Shown here in pieces: positions 8,174 to 17,792 of a DNA stretch of 64,000 nt (position 1 is the first letter of the stretch; each line of letters begins with the position of its first letter). A program made the position numbers and the translations under genes. The notes below the pieces were generated by a model. The model searched no databases and had not been told where the DNA came from. It saw only the letters and a program-made list of their open reading frames with translations. The DNA comes from an uncultured Erythrobacter sp. (lineage in GTDB: Bacteria; Pseudomonadota; Alphaproteobacteria; Sphingomonadales; Sphingomonadaceae), in assembly GCA_947494705.1 (NCBI GenBank), contig CANLVN010000003.1:1-64000 (forward strand), given 5' to 3'.

Positions 8174-9649
8174 ATGGTCACAGATTCTTCCGCTCCGAAA
8201 CTCGGCTTCTTCACCAAGCTTCTCTACGGAACCGGGTCGATCGGGTATGGCATAAAGGACGTCGCATTCCGCTCGTTCCTGCTGTTGTATTACAATCAGG
8301 CGATCGGCGTGCGCGCCGAACTCGTTTCGCTTGCGATCCTCGTTGCACTGGTGGTTGATGCGATCTCGGACCCTGTCGTGGGTCAGTGGTCGGACACCTT
8401 GCGCACACGATGGGGGCGGCGGCATCCCTTCATGCTGGCATCCGCCATTCCTGCGGCAGGCAGCCTGTTGTTCCTGTTCTTCCCACCGTCGGGCATGAGC
8501 GACTTCCAGACGTTCTGGTACATCCTGGTGGTGGGGTGCTGCGTTCGTACGTTCATCACCTTTTTCGAGATACCGAGCTCCGCGCTCGCTCCCGAATTGA
8601 CGAGCGACTATGACGAACGCACCTCGATTGCGAGCTATCGATATTTCTTCGCCTATCTGGGCGGGGTCGGCATGGCGTTCCTGACGTTGCTGGTCTTCCT
8701 CGCTCCGACTGAGGATTATCCGTACGGACAGCTCAACCCTGCCGGCTACCAAACTTTCGCGATCGTCGGCGCGGCCGTCATGTTCGTCGCTATCATCGCC
8801 TCCAGCCTCGGCACGATCCACCGGATCAAATATTTCAAGATGCCTCCGCCGCGCGAGAAAATCGGTGCAATTGGCACACTGCGTCAGATGGGCGGCACGT
8901 TTTCGAATAAGGGCTTCCTCGCGATCCTCGCATTCGGCGTGCTCAAATACACATCCGTCGGGATGACTTCGGCGCTGAACATCTATTTCGGCACCTATTT
9001 CTGGGGCTTCAGTTCCGCCCAGCTCGCGATCCTCACGCTAGACTCACTTGCGGGTGCATTCCTCGCGCTGTTCTTCGCCCCCTGGGTCTCGCGCAAGATC
9101 GGGAAACGCAACGCGGCGTTCGTGCTGGCCATCGTGGCGGTGTGTTTGGCGAGCGCCCCGTATATCCTTCGTTTGAGCGGGCTATTCTTCGATAACGGCG
9201 ACCCCAAGCTCGTCGCCGCCGTCTTCCTCTTTTCAATGATGTTCCAGCTATGCGGCGTATCGTCGGCAGTGCTGACGCATGCGATGATCGGAGACATTGT
9301 CGAGGAAAGCCAGCTATTGACCGGCCGCCGGTCCGAAGGGCTGTTCTATGCCGCCAACACCCTGATGCAGAAATCGACTTCGGGGCTGGGCGTCTTCGCA
9401 GCAGGGATGCTGGTTGCTTTCGTCGGGATCGTTCCGGGATCGGACCCGCGCACGCTCGATCCTGAAATCCCGCGCATGCTGGCACTGGTTTACGTGCCCA
9501 CGCTCATCACTCTCTACATCGGCGGGGCAGGTTTCCTGTTCGCCTATCGGATCGACCGGGCAAGTCACGAGGCCAATGTCTCCGAGCTCGAAAAACGCGA
9601 ACGCGATCATCCGGTCAAAATCGAAGAGGCGACCAACCCGGCAGAATAG
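8174..9649 (+). CDS. MFS transporter, GPH (MelB-like) type, tandem paralogue
   Basis: Second GPH-type carrier, 491 residues, starting 9 bp after the first. The landmarks match the preceding protein: LYGTGSIGYGIKD, VVDAISDPVVGQWSDTLRTR, WGRRHPFMLASAIP, a QLNPAGYQTFAIVGA loop, and a cytoplasmic tail rich in charged residues. Both copies are intact. They may form a heteromer or take different substrates of one pathway. Confidence 0.88.
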   Translation: MVTDSSAPKLGFFTKLLYGTGSIGYGIKDVAFRSFLLLYYNQAIGVRAELVSLAILVALVVDAISDPVVGQWSDTLRTRWGRRHPFMLASAIPAAGSLLFLFFPPSGMSDFQTFWYILVVGCCVRTFITFFEIPSSALAPELTSDYDERTSIASYRYFFAYLGGVGMAFLTLLVFLAPTEDYPYGQLNPAGYQTFAIVGAAVMFVAIIASSLGTIHRIKYFKMPPPREKIGAIGTLRQMGGTFSNKGFLAILAFGVLKYTSVGMTSALNIYFGTYFWGFSSAQLAILTLDSLAGAFLALFFAPWVSRKIGKRNAAFVLAIVAVCLASAPYILRLSGLFFDNGDPKLVAAVFLFSMMFQLCGVSSAVLTHAMIGDIVEESQLLTGRRSEGLFYAANTLMQKSTSGLGVFAAGMLVAFVGIVPGSDPRTLDPEIPRMLALVYVPTLITLYIGGAGFLFAYRIDRASHEANVSELEKRERDHPVKIEEATNPAE

Positions 9650-9708
9650 GCCGACCGCTCAAAATCACTCTGAACTGACACACGACGAACAGGTAAAAGG
9701 AACAGACG

Positions 9709-10920
9709 ATGGCTACCCAACCTGACCTCGCAGCCAAAAGCGAGACCGATGCCTTCCGGGAGGAAGTACGCGCCTTTCTGGCGGAGAATTTCCCGGAGGA
9801 ACTGAAGGGCAAGGGCAATCCCATGGCTGGCGTCGAAAGCGCCATGCGGGAAAGCGATGCGCAAAAGGCATGGCGCGAAGCAATGGGCGCGCGCGGCTGG
9901 GGCACCCCGACCTGGCCGAAGGAATATGGCGGCGGCGGATTGTCGCGCAAACAGGCCGCCATCCTGAACGAGGAAATGGCACGGGCCGGCGCCTACAATC
10001 CGATTGGCGGAATGGGCGTGATGATGTTCGGCCCGACCCTGCTCGAATACGGTAACGAAGAGCAGAAGAAGGAACACATTCCCCCGATCTGCCGGGGCGA
10101 AATCCGTTGGTGCCAGGGCTATAGCGAACCCAACGCCGGCTCCGACCTCGCCAACCTGCAGACGACTGCCGAGGACAAGGGCGACCATTACCTCGTCAAC
10201 GGACAGAAAACCTGGACCAGCGGCGGGCAGTGGGCCGACAAGTGCTTCTGCCTCGTGCGCACCGACCGGTCTGACAAGCACAAGGGGATCAGCTTCCTCT
10301 TGATCGACATGGACACGCCGGGCGTGGAAGTGCGCCCGATCCAGATGATCAGCGGCATGAGCCCGTTCTGCGAAACGTTCTTCACCGATGTGAAGGTGCC
10401 CAAGGAAAACCTTGTCGGCGAAGAGGGGCAGGGCTGGACCATCGGCAAGCGCCTTCTCCAGCACGAACGCACCAACCTGTCGGGCGGCGGCAGCACGGCG
10501 CGCGGGATGGGTGTGAGCCTGTCGAACATCGCCAAGAAATACGCCGAAACCGACGAAAACGGCGAACTGGTCGACAAGGTCCTGCGCGACCGGATCGCGG
10601 ACTTCGAGATCCGTTGGGGGGCCTTCCTGCTGACCGCTCGCCGCGCGACGGAAGAAAGCAAGGCGCAGGGCGGTGTTTCGGAAATCAGCTCGGTGCTCAA
10701 GAAACTGGGCACGAAGCTGGGTCAGGAACGGTCCGAAATGCTGATCGAGATCATGGGCCTTCAGGGGCTCGGCTGGGAAGGCGACGGCTTCACCGATGCC
10801 GAGCTTTCCGGTGTCCGGGGATGGCTCTTCGGCAAGGCAACGACGATCTACGGCGGCTCGACCGAGATCCAGAACAACATCATCGCCAAGCGTGTGCTCG
10901 GCATGCTCGATCACCAGTAA
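9709..10920 (+). CDS. Acyl-CoA dehydrogenase, larger partner of a two-gene pair
   Basis: 403 residues, complete ACAD fold. It has WCQGYSEPNAGSDLANLQT, NGQKTWTSGGQWADKCF and the C-terminal YGGSTEIQNNIIAKRVLGM. The ending with Gly rather than Glu in the Y-x-G position is typical of FadE-type subunits related to IVD/LCAD, whose catalytic Glu lies elsewhere. A shorter, divergent ACAD follows 18 bp downstream. Such neighbouring pairs form alpha2beta2 heterotetramers in actinobacterial steroid side-chain oxidation (ChsE1/E2, ChsE4/E5). A heteromeric enzyme is therefore likely; the substrate is not known. Confidence 0.9.
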   Translation: MATQPDLAAKSETDAFREEVRAFLAENFPEELKGKGNPMAGVESAMRESDAQKAWREAMGARGWGTPTWPKEYGGGGLSRKQAAILNEEMARAGAYNPIGGMGVMMFGPTLLEYGNEEQKKEHIPPICRGEIRWCQGYSEPNAGSDLANLQTTAEDKGDHYLVNGQKTWTSGGQWADKCFCLVRTDRSDKHKGISFLLIDMDTPGVEVRPIQMISGMSPFCETFFTDVKVPKENLVGEEGQGWTIGKRLLQHERTNLSGGGSTARGMGVSLSNIAKKYAETDENGELVDKVLRDRIADFEIRWGAFLLTARRATEESKAQGGVSEISSVLKKLGTKLGQERSEMLIEIMGLQGLGWEGDGFTDAELSGVRGWLFGKATTIYGGSTEIQNNIIAKRVLGMLDHQ

Positions 10921-10938
10921 GAAAGGGAGGCTGGAAAA

Positions 10939-12009
10939 ATGGCAGTTCTGAACGAAGAACAGGAAATGCTGCGCGACATGGCGCGCGAATGGGCCACCCA
11001 TGAAAGCCCGGTGGCTGCATTCCGCAAAGTGCGCGCGAGCGGCGACCCCAAGGCCTATGACGAAGGCGCATGGTCGGCGATGGCCGAGATGGGTTGGGCA
11101 GGGGTTATCATCCCCGAAGAGCACGGTGGCTCCGATTTCGGATGGCTTTCCGCAGGCCTCGTCGTCGAGGAACTCGGCAAGACGCTGACCGCAAGCCCAT
11201 TGGTCGCCACGACCATCGCAGCATCGGCTATCATCCTTGGCGGGAGTGACGAGCAGAAGGCGAAATACCTTCCGGGCCTCGCCAGCGGAGAAGCAATCGG
11301 AACGCTCGCCGTCGATGAAGGCGGGCGCCACGATCCGGCAAAGATTTCGACCAGCGTTTCAGGCGGCAAGATCACCGGAACCAAGCGTTTCGTCCACGAA
11401 GCGCACGCCGCCACCATGTTCATCGTTGCGGCCACGGATGGTCTCTACGTCGTCGAAGCGGGTGACGGTGTCTCGATCTCAGACCGCAAACTGGCCGATC
11501 AGCGCAGCCACGCCGACGTGACCTTCGATGGCGCTGCGGCGCACAAGCTTGAGCGCGGGGGTGATAGCCTGCTCGAAGATGTTCTGGATCGGGCGCGGAT
11601 ACTCACCGCGTGTGAAATGCTCGGCATGGCGCAAGCCGTGTTCGACACGACGCTCGATTACCTGAAACAGCGCGTGCAGTTCAATCAGGTGCTCGCGACC
11701 TTTCAGGCATTGCAGCATCGCATGGCGGATCTCTTCGGCGACCTCGCCATGATGCGCTCGGCTGTCGAAGGCGGGCTTCAGGCGCTGGACGCAGGATTTG
11801 CCGTTCCGCGTGCCGCAGCCATGGCGAAAGCGGAAGCAAACCGCGTCCTGCACACCATGAGCCGCGAAGGGGTCCAATTGCATGGCGGGATCGGGATGAC
11901 CGACGAATACGATGTCGGCTTCTACCTCAAACGTGCCCGCGTGCTCGAAGCGAGTTGGGGAAGCACCGCTTTCCTCAAGGATCGCTTCGCGACTATCGGC
12001 GGCTACTAG
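10939..12009 (+). CDS. Acyl-CoA dehydrogenase, smaller partner of a two-gene pair
   Basis: 356 residues, shorter than the usual 380-400, with divergent N-terminal and middle domains. The C-terminal domain keeps the signature VQLHGGIGMTDEYDVGFYLKRA. It follows its partner by 18 bp with the ribosome-binding site GAAAGGGAGG. The middle domain lacks the usual T-E-P-x-A-G-S-D loop and instead has LAVDEGGRHDPAKIS, so it probably does not form a full FAD site alone. That agrees with heterotetrameric enzymes with one FAD per heterodimer. Confidence 0.88.
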   Translation: MAVLNEEQEMLRDMAREWATHESPVAAFRKVRASGDPKAYDEGAWSAMAEMGWAGVIIPEEHGGSDFGWLSAGLVVEELGKTLTASPLVATTIAASAIILGGSDEQKAKYLPGLASGEAIGTLAVDEGGRHDPAKISTSVSGGKITGTKRFVHEAHAATMFIVAATDGLYVVEAGDGVSISDRKLADQRSHADVTFDGAAAHKLERGGDSLLEDVLDRARILTACEMLGMAQAVFDTTLDYLKQRVQFNQVLATFQALQHRMADLFGDLAMMRSAVEGGLQALDAGFAVPRAAAMAKAEANRVLHTMSREGVQLHGGIGMTDEYDVGFYLKRARVLEASWGSTAFLKDRFATIGGY

Positions 12010-12012
12010 ACG

Positions 12013-13320
12013 TTGGATCCGGTTGAGGGACTGGAAATAGCAAACCCGGCCAGCGCGCAAACCCGTGCGCTGGCCGAACATGCACGCTTCGTCGACGAGA
12101 ACCTGAAGCGCAATTACCGCGCGAACTTCATCCATGGCGTGCTGGGGATGACAGGCTTTCGCCTGATCTACGCGCCCACCATCATTCCTGCCTACCTTCT
12201 GCTGTTGACCCAGAGCACCGCCGCGGTGGGGCTTGGCGCAGCATTGCTGCAACTCGGCGCCACGATCAGCCCGATCGCAAGTGGCTCACGGATCGAGCAT
12301 CGCAGCCATATTCTGCCTTATGCGATCAAGGTCGGCTCGCTGATGCGACTGATGATCTTGTGCCTCGCGCTTGCCGGGTGGTTCCTGACCGGTGACCTTC
12401 TGCTCGCCGCGACCTTCATCAGCTTCCTGTTGCTCGGCTTCTTTACCGGCGCTCAGCGCGTCGCGTTCCAGATGCTGATGAGCAAGCTCATTCCCATCCG
12501 CCAGCGAGGGCGGTTGCAGGGCTATCGCAATTTCGCAGGCGGACTGATTGCCGCGATCCTCGCATGGGTCGCCGGCAATTACCTGATCGCCGATGAGTGG
12601 CTGGGCAATGGCTATGCGACGACTTTCCTGTTCGCCTTCCTGTTGACGAGCGCCGGGCTGGTCGTGCTCCAGACGATGATCCGTGAACCGGCCGCCCCCA
12701 TCTCGCGCCCGCAAATGCCGATGCGCGAACGGATCAAGGAATTCCCGATCCTTTTGCAGGACAGGGACTTCTCAGGCTTCCTGGTCACGCATTGCTTTGC
12801 CACGATGGCCCGTGTGGGCGCACCGTTCTGGACGGTCTATGCTGGCATGCAACTGGGTCTCGACGGGGCGCTGATCGGTGGCTTGAGTCTTGTTTTCCTC
12901 GGCTCCGATACGGTGTCGAACATATTCTGGGGGCCGCTCGGCGACCGGTTCGGGTTCAAGGTCGTCTATGTCGCTTCGCTTATCAGCTCGATTGCGGGCG
13001 TCACCCTGCTCGCCCTCGGTAGCAGCGCAGCACCGATTTATGCGGCGTTCGTGATGCTGGGCGTGGGAGCGTCGGGCTGGATGCTCGCCTCGACCACGAT
13101 GGTGCTGGAGTTTGGATCGAGCGAAGATACGCCGATGCGGCTGGCTTTCGTAACCACCGTGGAAGGTGCGATCTCGGCCATCGGACCGGTGCTTGCGGGC
13201 GTCCTGGTCGCCTTTCAGGGATTCGTGCCGCTCTTCGCGATCGTGCTGGGTGCGCTGATAGTTGCGGTAGTGATCCTGACGCTGAAGGTTCGCGAACCGC
13301 GCGATCTGACGGCGACGTGA
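12013..13320 (+). CDS. MFS transporter (third carrier of the operon)
   Basis: 435 residues with about 12 hydrophobic segments. It contains a FWGPLGDRFGFKVVYV loop matching MFS motif A between helices 8 and 9. It is not closely similar to the two GPH-type carriers. The start is TTG 12013, 3 bp after the preceding stop; the next in-frame Met is about 45 residues in, inside the first helix, so TTG is the better choice. It ends the operon, 9 bp from the convergent regulator gene. Export of an intermediate or uptake of a second substrate are both possible. Confidence 0.82.
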   Translation: MDPVEGLEIANPASAQTRALAEHARFVDENLKRNYRANFIHGVLGMTGFRLIYAPTIIPAYLLLLTQSTAAVGLGAALLQLGATISPIASGSRIEHRSHILPYAIKVGSLMRLMILCLALAGWFLTGDLLLAATFISFLLLGFFTGAQRVAFQMLMSKLIPIRQRGRLQGYRNFAGGLIAAILAWVAGNYLIADEWLGNGYATTFLFAFLLTSAGLVVLQTMIREPAAPISRPQMPMRERIKEFPILLQDRDFSGFLVTHCFATMARVGAPFWTVYAGMQLGLDGALIGGLSLVFLGSDTVSNIFWGPLGDRFGFKVVYVASLISSIAGVTLLALGSSAAPIYAAFVMLGVGASGWMLASTTMVLEFGSSEDTPMRLAFVTTVEGAISAIGPVLAGVLVAFQGFVPLFAIVLGALIVAVVILTLKVREPRDLTAT

Positions 13321-13329
13321 TGTGAGCCG

Positions 13330-14559
13330 TCAGTCGTCGCCCAGCAGGCCTTCCGCCAGAACCGAGACATAGGTGCGTATCGCGGTTTCGCGATCGTCGA
13401 ACCGGCTGGCCCAACGGCGGGCTTCATAGGCGCTGTTGAGCGTCGACATGATGATCTGGCTCGCCACCAGAGGGTCGATCGCCCGCACGGACCCGTCTGC
13501 AATACCGTCGATCAACATGCCTGCAAAACGCCGGGCAAGGCGGTTCGAGCGCGTGACGACGTCCCGGCGATGGTCGCTTTCCAGAGCTTGCAGTGCCGTA
13601 GTGCGCAGCAGCGGTGTCGGATCGGAGAATTGCAGGTCGAGCAGCTCGCGCAGAACGCTGGAAAGACGGGTCCAGTAATCGCCTTCAACCTTGATCGCGG
13701 CCATCTGCGCGGCGGACAGACGATCATAGCTGTTCTGGAAACAGTCCAGGACAAGGTCGTCTTTCGCCTCGTGGTGGTGGTAAAAACTGCCCTTGGTCAC
13801 GTTCAGCGCCTCGGCAATGCGATTGACCGACGCGCCGCGATAGCCGCGCTGGTTGATCATCATGGTCGCAGCGCGCAGGAATTCCTTGTTCTGGTTCGCC
13901 TCGATATCGACATCCGTGCGCCAATTGCGATTTTCCAGCATGGCGGGGCCCCAGCAGCCCCGTTTCGCAGGGATCCCGTGCGCAAGGATATCGACCATCC
14001 GTTTCTCGACCCGCGGAAAATCGAGACTCGAATAGCGCAGCGACCAGACCGGCCACCACATCATCGCTTCGAGAAGGATATGCGCACGCGCCGAGTTCAG
14101 CGCGCGCTTTTCGCCATTCTCGGACCCATCGAAGAATTCGCGGACGATGCCGACGACCCCCGCATACCGCTCCAGCAGAGGTTGCTGACGTTCTTCGCTG
14201 AGGGTTCGTATCTCGGACAGAGCCGTGATCAGGCCACGCTCGCCGCGCCTGATGCGGGTTCGCAAGGCAACATGCAGCGCCACATATTTGCGAAGCCTGG
14301 CCTCAGGCGTCGGCTCGGCGAGCGCTTCTCTCGCCATGCGCTCCATCCGGTCGAGAGTCTCTTCGTAAACCGCGACGACCAGTTGGTCCTTGCGGGAAAA
14401 GTAGTAGGTTATGCTGGTCGCATTGAGACCGATTGCGCGGGCGACTTCGGAAAGGGTGGTAGCCTGAACGCCGACTTCGTTGATGAGAATGGAAGCGGCA
14501 TCGACGATCGCCTGGCGCTTCTCGCCGAACCGTTTCGTGCTCTTCCCACCGCCTGACAT
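13330..14559 (-). CDS. Regulator with two TetR-type HTH domains
   Basis: About 409 residues from ATG 14559 (a GTG at 14574 is a possible alternative), twice the length of a normal TetR protein. Two HTH regions are present in one chain. The first, near residues 30-70, has LSEVARAIGLNATSITYYFS. The second, near residues 235-275, has VNRIAEALNVTKGSFYHHHE. Each is followed by its own helical ligand-binding region. It is the last gene of the thiolase-ligase-regulator operon and converges with the dehydrogenase operon, so it probably represses one or both in response to an acyl-CoA or the growth substrate. Whether the chain works as an internal pseudo-dimer is open. Confidence 0.88.
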   Translation of the reverse strand: MSGGGKSTKRFGEKRQAIVDAASILINEVGVQATTLSEVARAIGLNATSITYYFSRKDQLVVAVYEETLDRMERMAREALAEPTPEARLRKYVALHVALRTRIRRGERGLITALSEIRTLSEERQQPLLERYAGVVGIVREFFDGSENGEKRALNSARAHILLEAMMWWPVWSLRYSSLDFPRVEKRMVDILAHGIPAKRGCWGPAMLENRNWRTDVDIEANQNKEFLRAATMMINQRGYRGASVNRIAEALNVTKGSFYHHHEAKDDLVLDCFQNSYDRLSAAQMAAIKVEGDYWTRLSSVLRELLDLQFSDPTPLLRTTALQALESDHRRDVVTRSNRLARRFAGMLIDGIADGSVRAIDPLVASQIIMSTLNSAYEARRWASRFDDRETAIRTYVSVLAEGLLGDD

Positions 14560-14619
14560 ATCCCTGCCTACCACCGTTTTTCCCCGCTTTCGAGCGGCCC
14601 TCGGGTCAAATTCCCCATC

Positions 14620-16353
14620 TTAGAATAGCGTGGCAAGGTCCTTCTTGAGTATCTTGCCATTGGCATTGCGCGGAAGCGTATCTTTCGAGAAAACGATCTG
14701 CACCGGCACCTTGAACTTGGCAAGTCGGCCCGCGACCCATTCCTGCAATTCGGCCTCGGTCGCAGTGGTCCCCGGCGCGAGATGCACCACGGCCGCCGGT
14801 TCTTCGCCCAGTTGCTTGTGCGGCAGGCCGATCAGAGCAGCGTCGGTGACCGCCGGATGGTCGTAAAGGACGTTTTCGACCTCGGAGGAGTAGATGTTCT
14901 CGCCGCCACGGATGATCATGTCCTTCGCCCGGTCGGCGATATAGCACCAGCCTTCCTCGTCGAGCCGTGCAAGGTCGCCGGTTTTCACCCACCCATCGAC
15001 GAAGGTTTCCTTCGTGGCTTCGGGATTCTGCCAGTACCCTTTCACCACCATCGGCCCGCGCGCCCACAATTCGCCGATTTCGCCGGTCGGCATCTCGCGG
15101 GTCCCGTCCTCGCTCATTATCTTGAGGTCGGCGACGGCGACTGGCGGGCCGCAGCTGTCGGGGCGGTTGAGGTAATCCTCGCTCGAATGTCCGGTGACGG
15201 TAGCCATCGTCTCGGTCATTCCCCAGCCATTGCCGGGAAGTGCGCCGAATTCCTGCCAGATCTTGCGCACCAGTTCAGGGGCCGCAGGCGCGCCGCCATA
15301 GGCGACCGCCTCGATGCTCGACAGGTCGTAATTCGAGCGCTCGGGATGTTCGAGAAGCTGCCAGGCGATAGTGGGCACGCCACCGGTCACATTGACTTTC
15401 TCGCGCTCGATGATCTCGAACGCTTTGACCGGGTCCCATTTGTGCATGAAGATGAGCTTGTTGCCCGCCGCGATATTGCCCATCAAACCGGCGGAGCAAG
15501 CCGTGACGTGGAACAGCGGAATGACGGTCAGGCCGGTGCGCGGAGTAGGCTCGGGTATCTCCTCGCCGCGCCGGTACACGGCGCAGGCCCCGTTATAGCC
15601 GCTTGAGAGAATATTCGTGCACAGGTTGCGATGTGTGCCGAGCGCTCCCTTGGGTCGCCCGGTCGTGCCGCTGGTATAGAAGATTGTCGCATCGTCATCG
15701 GGCTCAATCGCGACGTCGGGCAGGCCCTGCTGCGCAAGACCGGCATATTCGTTCGGCGTGCCGATTACCGATTCCAGCGTGGTCGCGATCTCCTGGGAGC
15801 CGGAGCCGCGGGAAATATACGCCTTTTCGAGCGAAGGGATATCGGCCAAGTGCGGCGCGATCCGCTCCCATCGTTCGTGATCGCAAATCAGCACCTTCGT
15901 ACCGGAATTGTCGAGACCATAGGCAAGCTCGTCACCGGTCCACCACGCGTTGAGTGGAACGCAGATTGCACCGATGGTCGCCGCGGCGAAGAATGCCACC
16001 GGCCATTCCGGCAAGTTGCGCATGGCCAAAGCCACCCGGTCGCCCTTGCTCACGCCCTGGCCTTGAAGTTCATGAGCCAGCGTTGCCACCGCCTTGAACC
16101 ACGCGCCATAGGTCACGCGCTCGTCCTCATAGATGACGAATTCACGCTCCGCATATGCGAGCCCGGCCATCGCAATCACTCTCAGGCTCTGGGGCGCATT
16201 CTTCCAGACGCGGGTGGGGACGCCGCGAATGTCGACCGTCTCCATCTCGAAACGCTGGCCCGGTGCCGTTAGCAATTCCCGGCATTTGTCCCTGCTGATC
16301 GCTGGCCATCCGGCCGGGGGCGTCCAGCCGATCGATTGTGCCAAAGTTGCCAT
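14620..16353 (-). CDS. Acyl-CoA ligase (AMP-forming)
   Basis: 577-residue member of the ANL superfamily, which activates a carboxylic acid to its CoA thioester using ATP. Visible motifs are the P-loop YTSGTTGRPKG, GWGMTE (A5), TGDLARLDEEGW (A7), DRAKDMIIRGGENIYS (A8) and the C-terminal catalytic Lys in NANGKILKKDL (A10). It fits medium/long-chain or cyclic acyl-CoA ligases better than acetyl-CoA synthetase. It sits 67 bp after the thiolase stop and 60 bp before the regulator. It supplies the CoA ester for the dehydrogenases on the other strand. Confidence 0.9.
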   Translation of the reverse strand: MATLAQSIGWTPPAGWPAISRDKCRELLTAPGQRFEMETVDIRGVPTRVWKNAPQSLRVIAMAGLAYAEREFVIYEDERVTYGAWFKAVATLAHELQGQGVSKGDRVALAMRNLPEWPVAFFAAATIGAICVPLNAWWTGDELAYGLDNSGTKVLICDHERWERIAPHLADIPSLEKAYISRGSGSQEIATTLESVIGTPNEYAGLAQQGLPDVAIEPDDDATIFYTSGTTGRPKGALGTHRNLCTNILSSGYNGACAVYRRGEEIPEPTPRTGLTVIPLFHVTACSAGLMGNIAAGNKLIFMHKWDPVKAFEIIEREKVNVTGGVPTIAWQLLEHPERSNYDLSSIEAVAYGGAPAAPELVRKIWQEFGALPGNGWGMTETMATVTGHSSEDYLNRPDSCGPPVAVADLKIMSEDGTREMPTGEIGELWARGPMVVKGYWQNPEATKETFVDGWVKTGDLARLDEEGWCYIADRAKDMIIRGGENIYSSEVENVLYDHPAVTDAALIGLPHKQLGEEPAAVVHLAPGTTATEAELQEWVAGRLAKFKVPVQIVFSKDTLPRNANGKILKKDLATLF

Positions 16354-16420
16354 CCCGCTCTCTCCTTCGGTTAGTTCTTTTCTGTCCGGGTGCTCGCGCG
16401 GTTATCTCCGCGCAGCGATG

Positions 16421-17602
16421 TTACAGCACCTCGAAGAGGCCAGCCGCTCCCATCCCGCCGCCGACGCACATCGTGATCACGACGTATTTCTCGCCACGCC
16501 GCTTGCCTTCGAGAAGGGCGTGGCCGACGCAGCGCGCACCGGTCATGCCGAAGGGGTGGCCGATCGAGATCGAACCGCCATTGACGTTCAGTTTCTCGTC
16601 CGGAATGCCCAGTTTGTCGCGGCAATACAGGACCTGCACGGCGAAAGCCTCGTTCAGTTCCCACAGGCCGATATCATCCACCGAAAGGTCGAATCTCTTG
16701 AGCAGCTTGGGAATGGCGAAGACCGGTCCGATGCCCATTTCGTCGGGCTTCGTGCCCGCGACAGCCATGCCGATATAGCGGCCAAGCGGCGCAAGCCCGC
16801 GCTTTTCCGCAAGGCTCGCTTCCATCAGGACGCTGGCCGCCGACCCGTCGGCCAACTGGCTCGCATTGCCCGCGGTAACGGTGCGCCCTTCGCCCATGAC
16901 GGGGTCGAGCTTCGCCAGCCCCTCCAGCGTGGTGTTCGGACGATTGCAATCGTCCATCGCAATCGTGACATCCTTCGAGGACACTTCCCCGGTTTGCTTG
17001 TCCTTGACGGACATGGTGGTGCTCACTTCGATGATCTCGTTGTCGAACACGCCTGATTCTTGCGCGGCGGCGGTGCGTTGCTGCGATTGCAGCGAATATT
17101 CGTCCTGCGCCTCGCGGCTGATGCCATAGCGTTTTGCCACCACTTCGGCGGTGCCGATCATCGGCATGAAGATGTCGGGATGCATCTTTAGCAGCTCTTC
17201 GTCCCGAACTGGCGGTGCGCCGCTGGCCGAGCGGATAGCGCTGATCGATTCGACGCCGCCTGCCACGCAGACATCCATGCGGTCGACGATGATCTGCTTT
17301 GCGGCGGTGGCGATGGCCATCAGGCCCGAGGAGCATTGGCGGTCGATCGACATGCCCGAAACCTCGACCGGCAGGCCCGCGCGAAGCGCAATCTGGCGAC
17401 CGATGTTGAAGCCCTGCGCGCCGCCCTGGCTCGCTGCGCCCATCACCACGTCGTCGATTTCGTCGAGCGCGACGCCCGACCTTTCGACTGCGGCTTCGAC
17501 GGACCACGCGCCGAGTTGCACAGGATGTGTTGCGTTGAATGCCCCGCGAATGGACTTGGCAAGCGGGGTGCGTGCCGTCGATACAATGACTGCGTCGCGC
17601 AT
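16421..17602 (-). CDS. Acetyl-CoA acetyltransferase / 3-ketoacyl-CoA thiolase
   Basis: 393-residue thiolase that cleaves 3-ketoacyl-CoA with CoA. The nucleophilic Cys lies in [13 protein letters not shown] (about residue 90), the His in [19 protein letters not shown] (about 350), and the second Cys in [14 protein letters not shown] (about 380). It starts at ATG 17602 with GGGAGGAAC upstream and is the first gene of the minus-strand operon. A biosynthetic acetoacetyl-CoA role is less likely given the company. Confidence 0.92.
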   Translation of the reverse strand: MRDAVIVSTARTPLAKSIRGAFNATHPVQLGAWSVEAAVERSGVALDEIDDVVMGAASQGGAQGFNIGRQIALRAGLPVEVSGMSIDRQCSSGLMAIATAAKQIIVDRMDVCVAGGVESISAIRSASGAPPVRDEELLKMHPDIFMPMIGTAEVVAKRYGISREAQDEYSLQSQQRTAAAQESGVFDNEIIEVSTTMSVKDKQTGEVSSKDVTIAMDDCNRPNTTLEGLAKLDPVMGEGRTVTAGNASQLADGSAASVLMEASLAEKRGLAPLGRYIGMAVAGTKPDEMGIGPVFAIPKLLKRFDLSVDDIGLWELNEAFAVQVLYCRDKLGIPDEKLNVNGGSISIGHPFGMTGARCVGHALLEGKRRGEKYVVITMCVGGGMGAAGLFEVL

Positions 17603-17643
17603 ATCAGGTTCCTCCCAGAACGTTTTTGATTCTCTTTGTCGCT

Positions 17644-17672
17644 ATTTATGCAGAACAGCGGTCGCGAAACAA
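17644..17672 (-). promoter_or_regulatory. Possible promoter of the thiolase-ligase-TetR operon
   Basis: On the minus strand TTGTTT (17672-17667) and ATAAAT (17649-17644) are spaced by 17 bp, about 40 bp upstream of the thiolase start. The match to consensus is partial. Confidence 0.35.
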
Positions 17673-17792
17673 GCACGAACGAGAAAATTTGAATTTCAGG
17701 TATGAGGGTTTATTGAGCGGGAAAATAGTTTAGAAGCCGCCATCCGGAAAAGCGGTATGGGCGCGTCGATGCGACCCAAGGGAGAGACAGAT

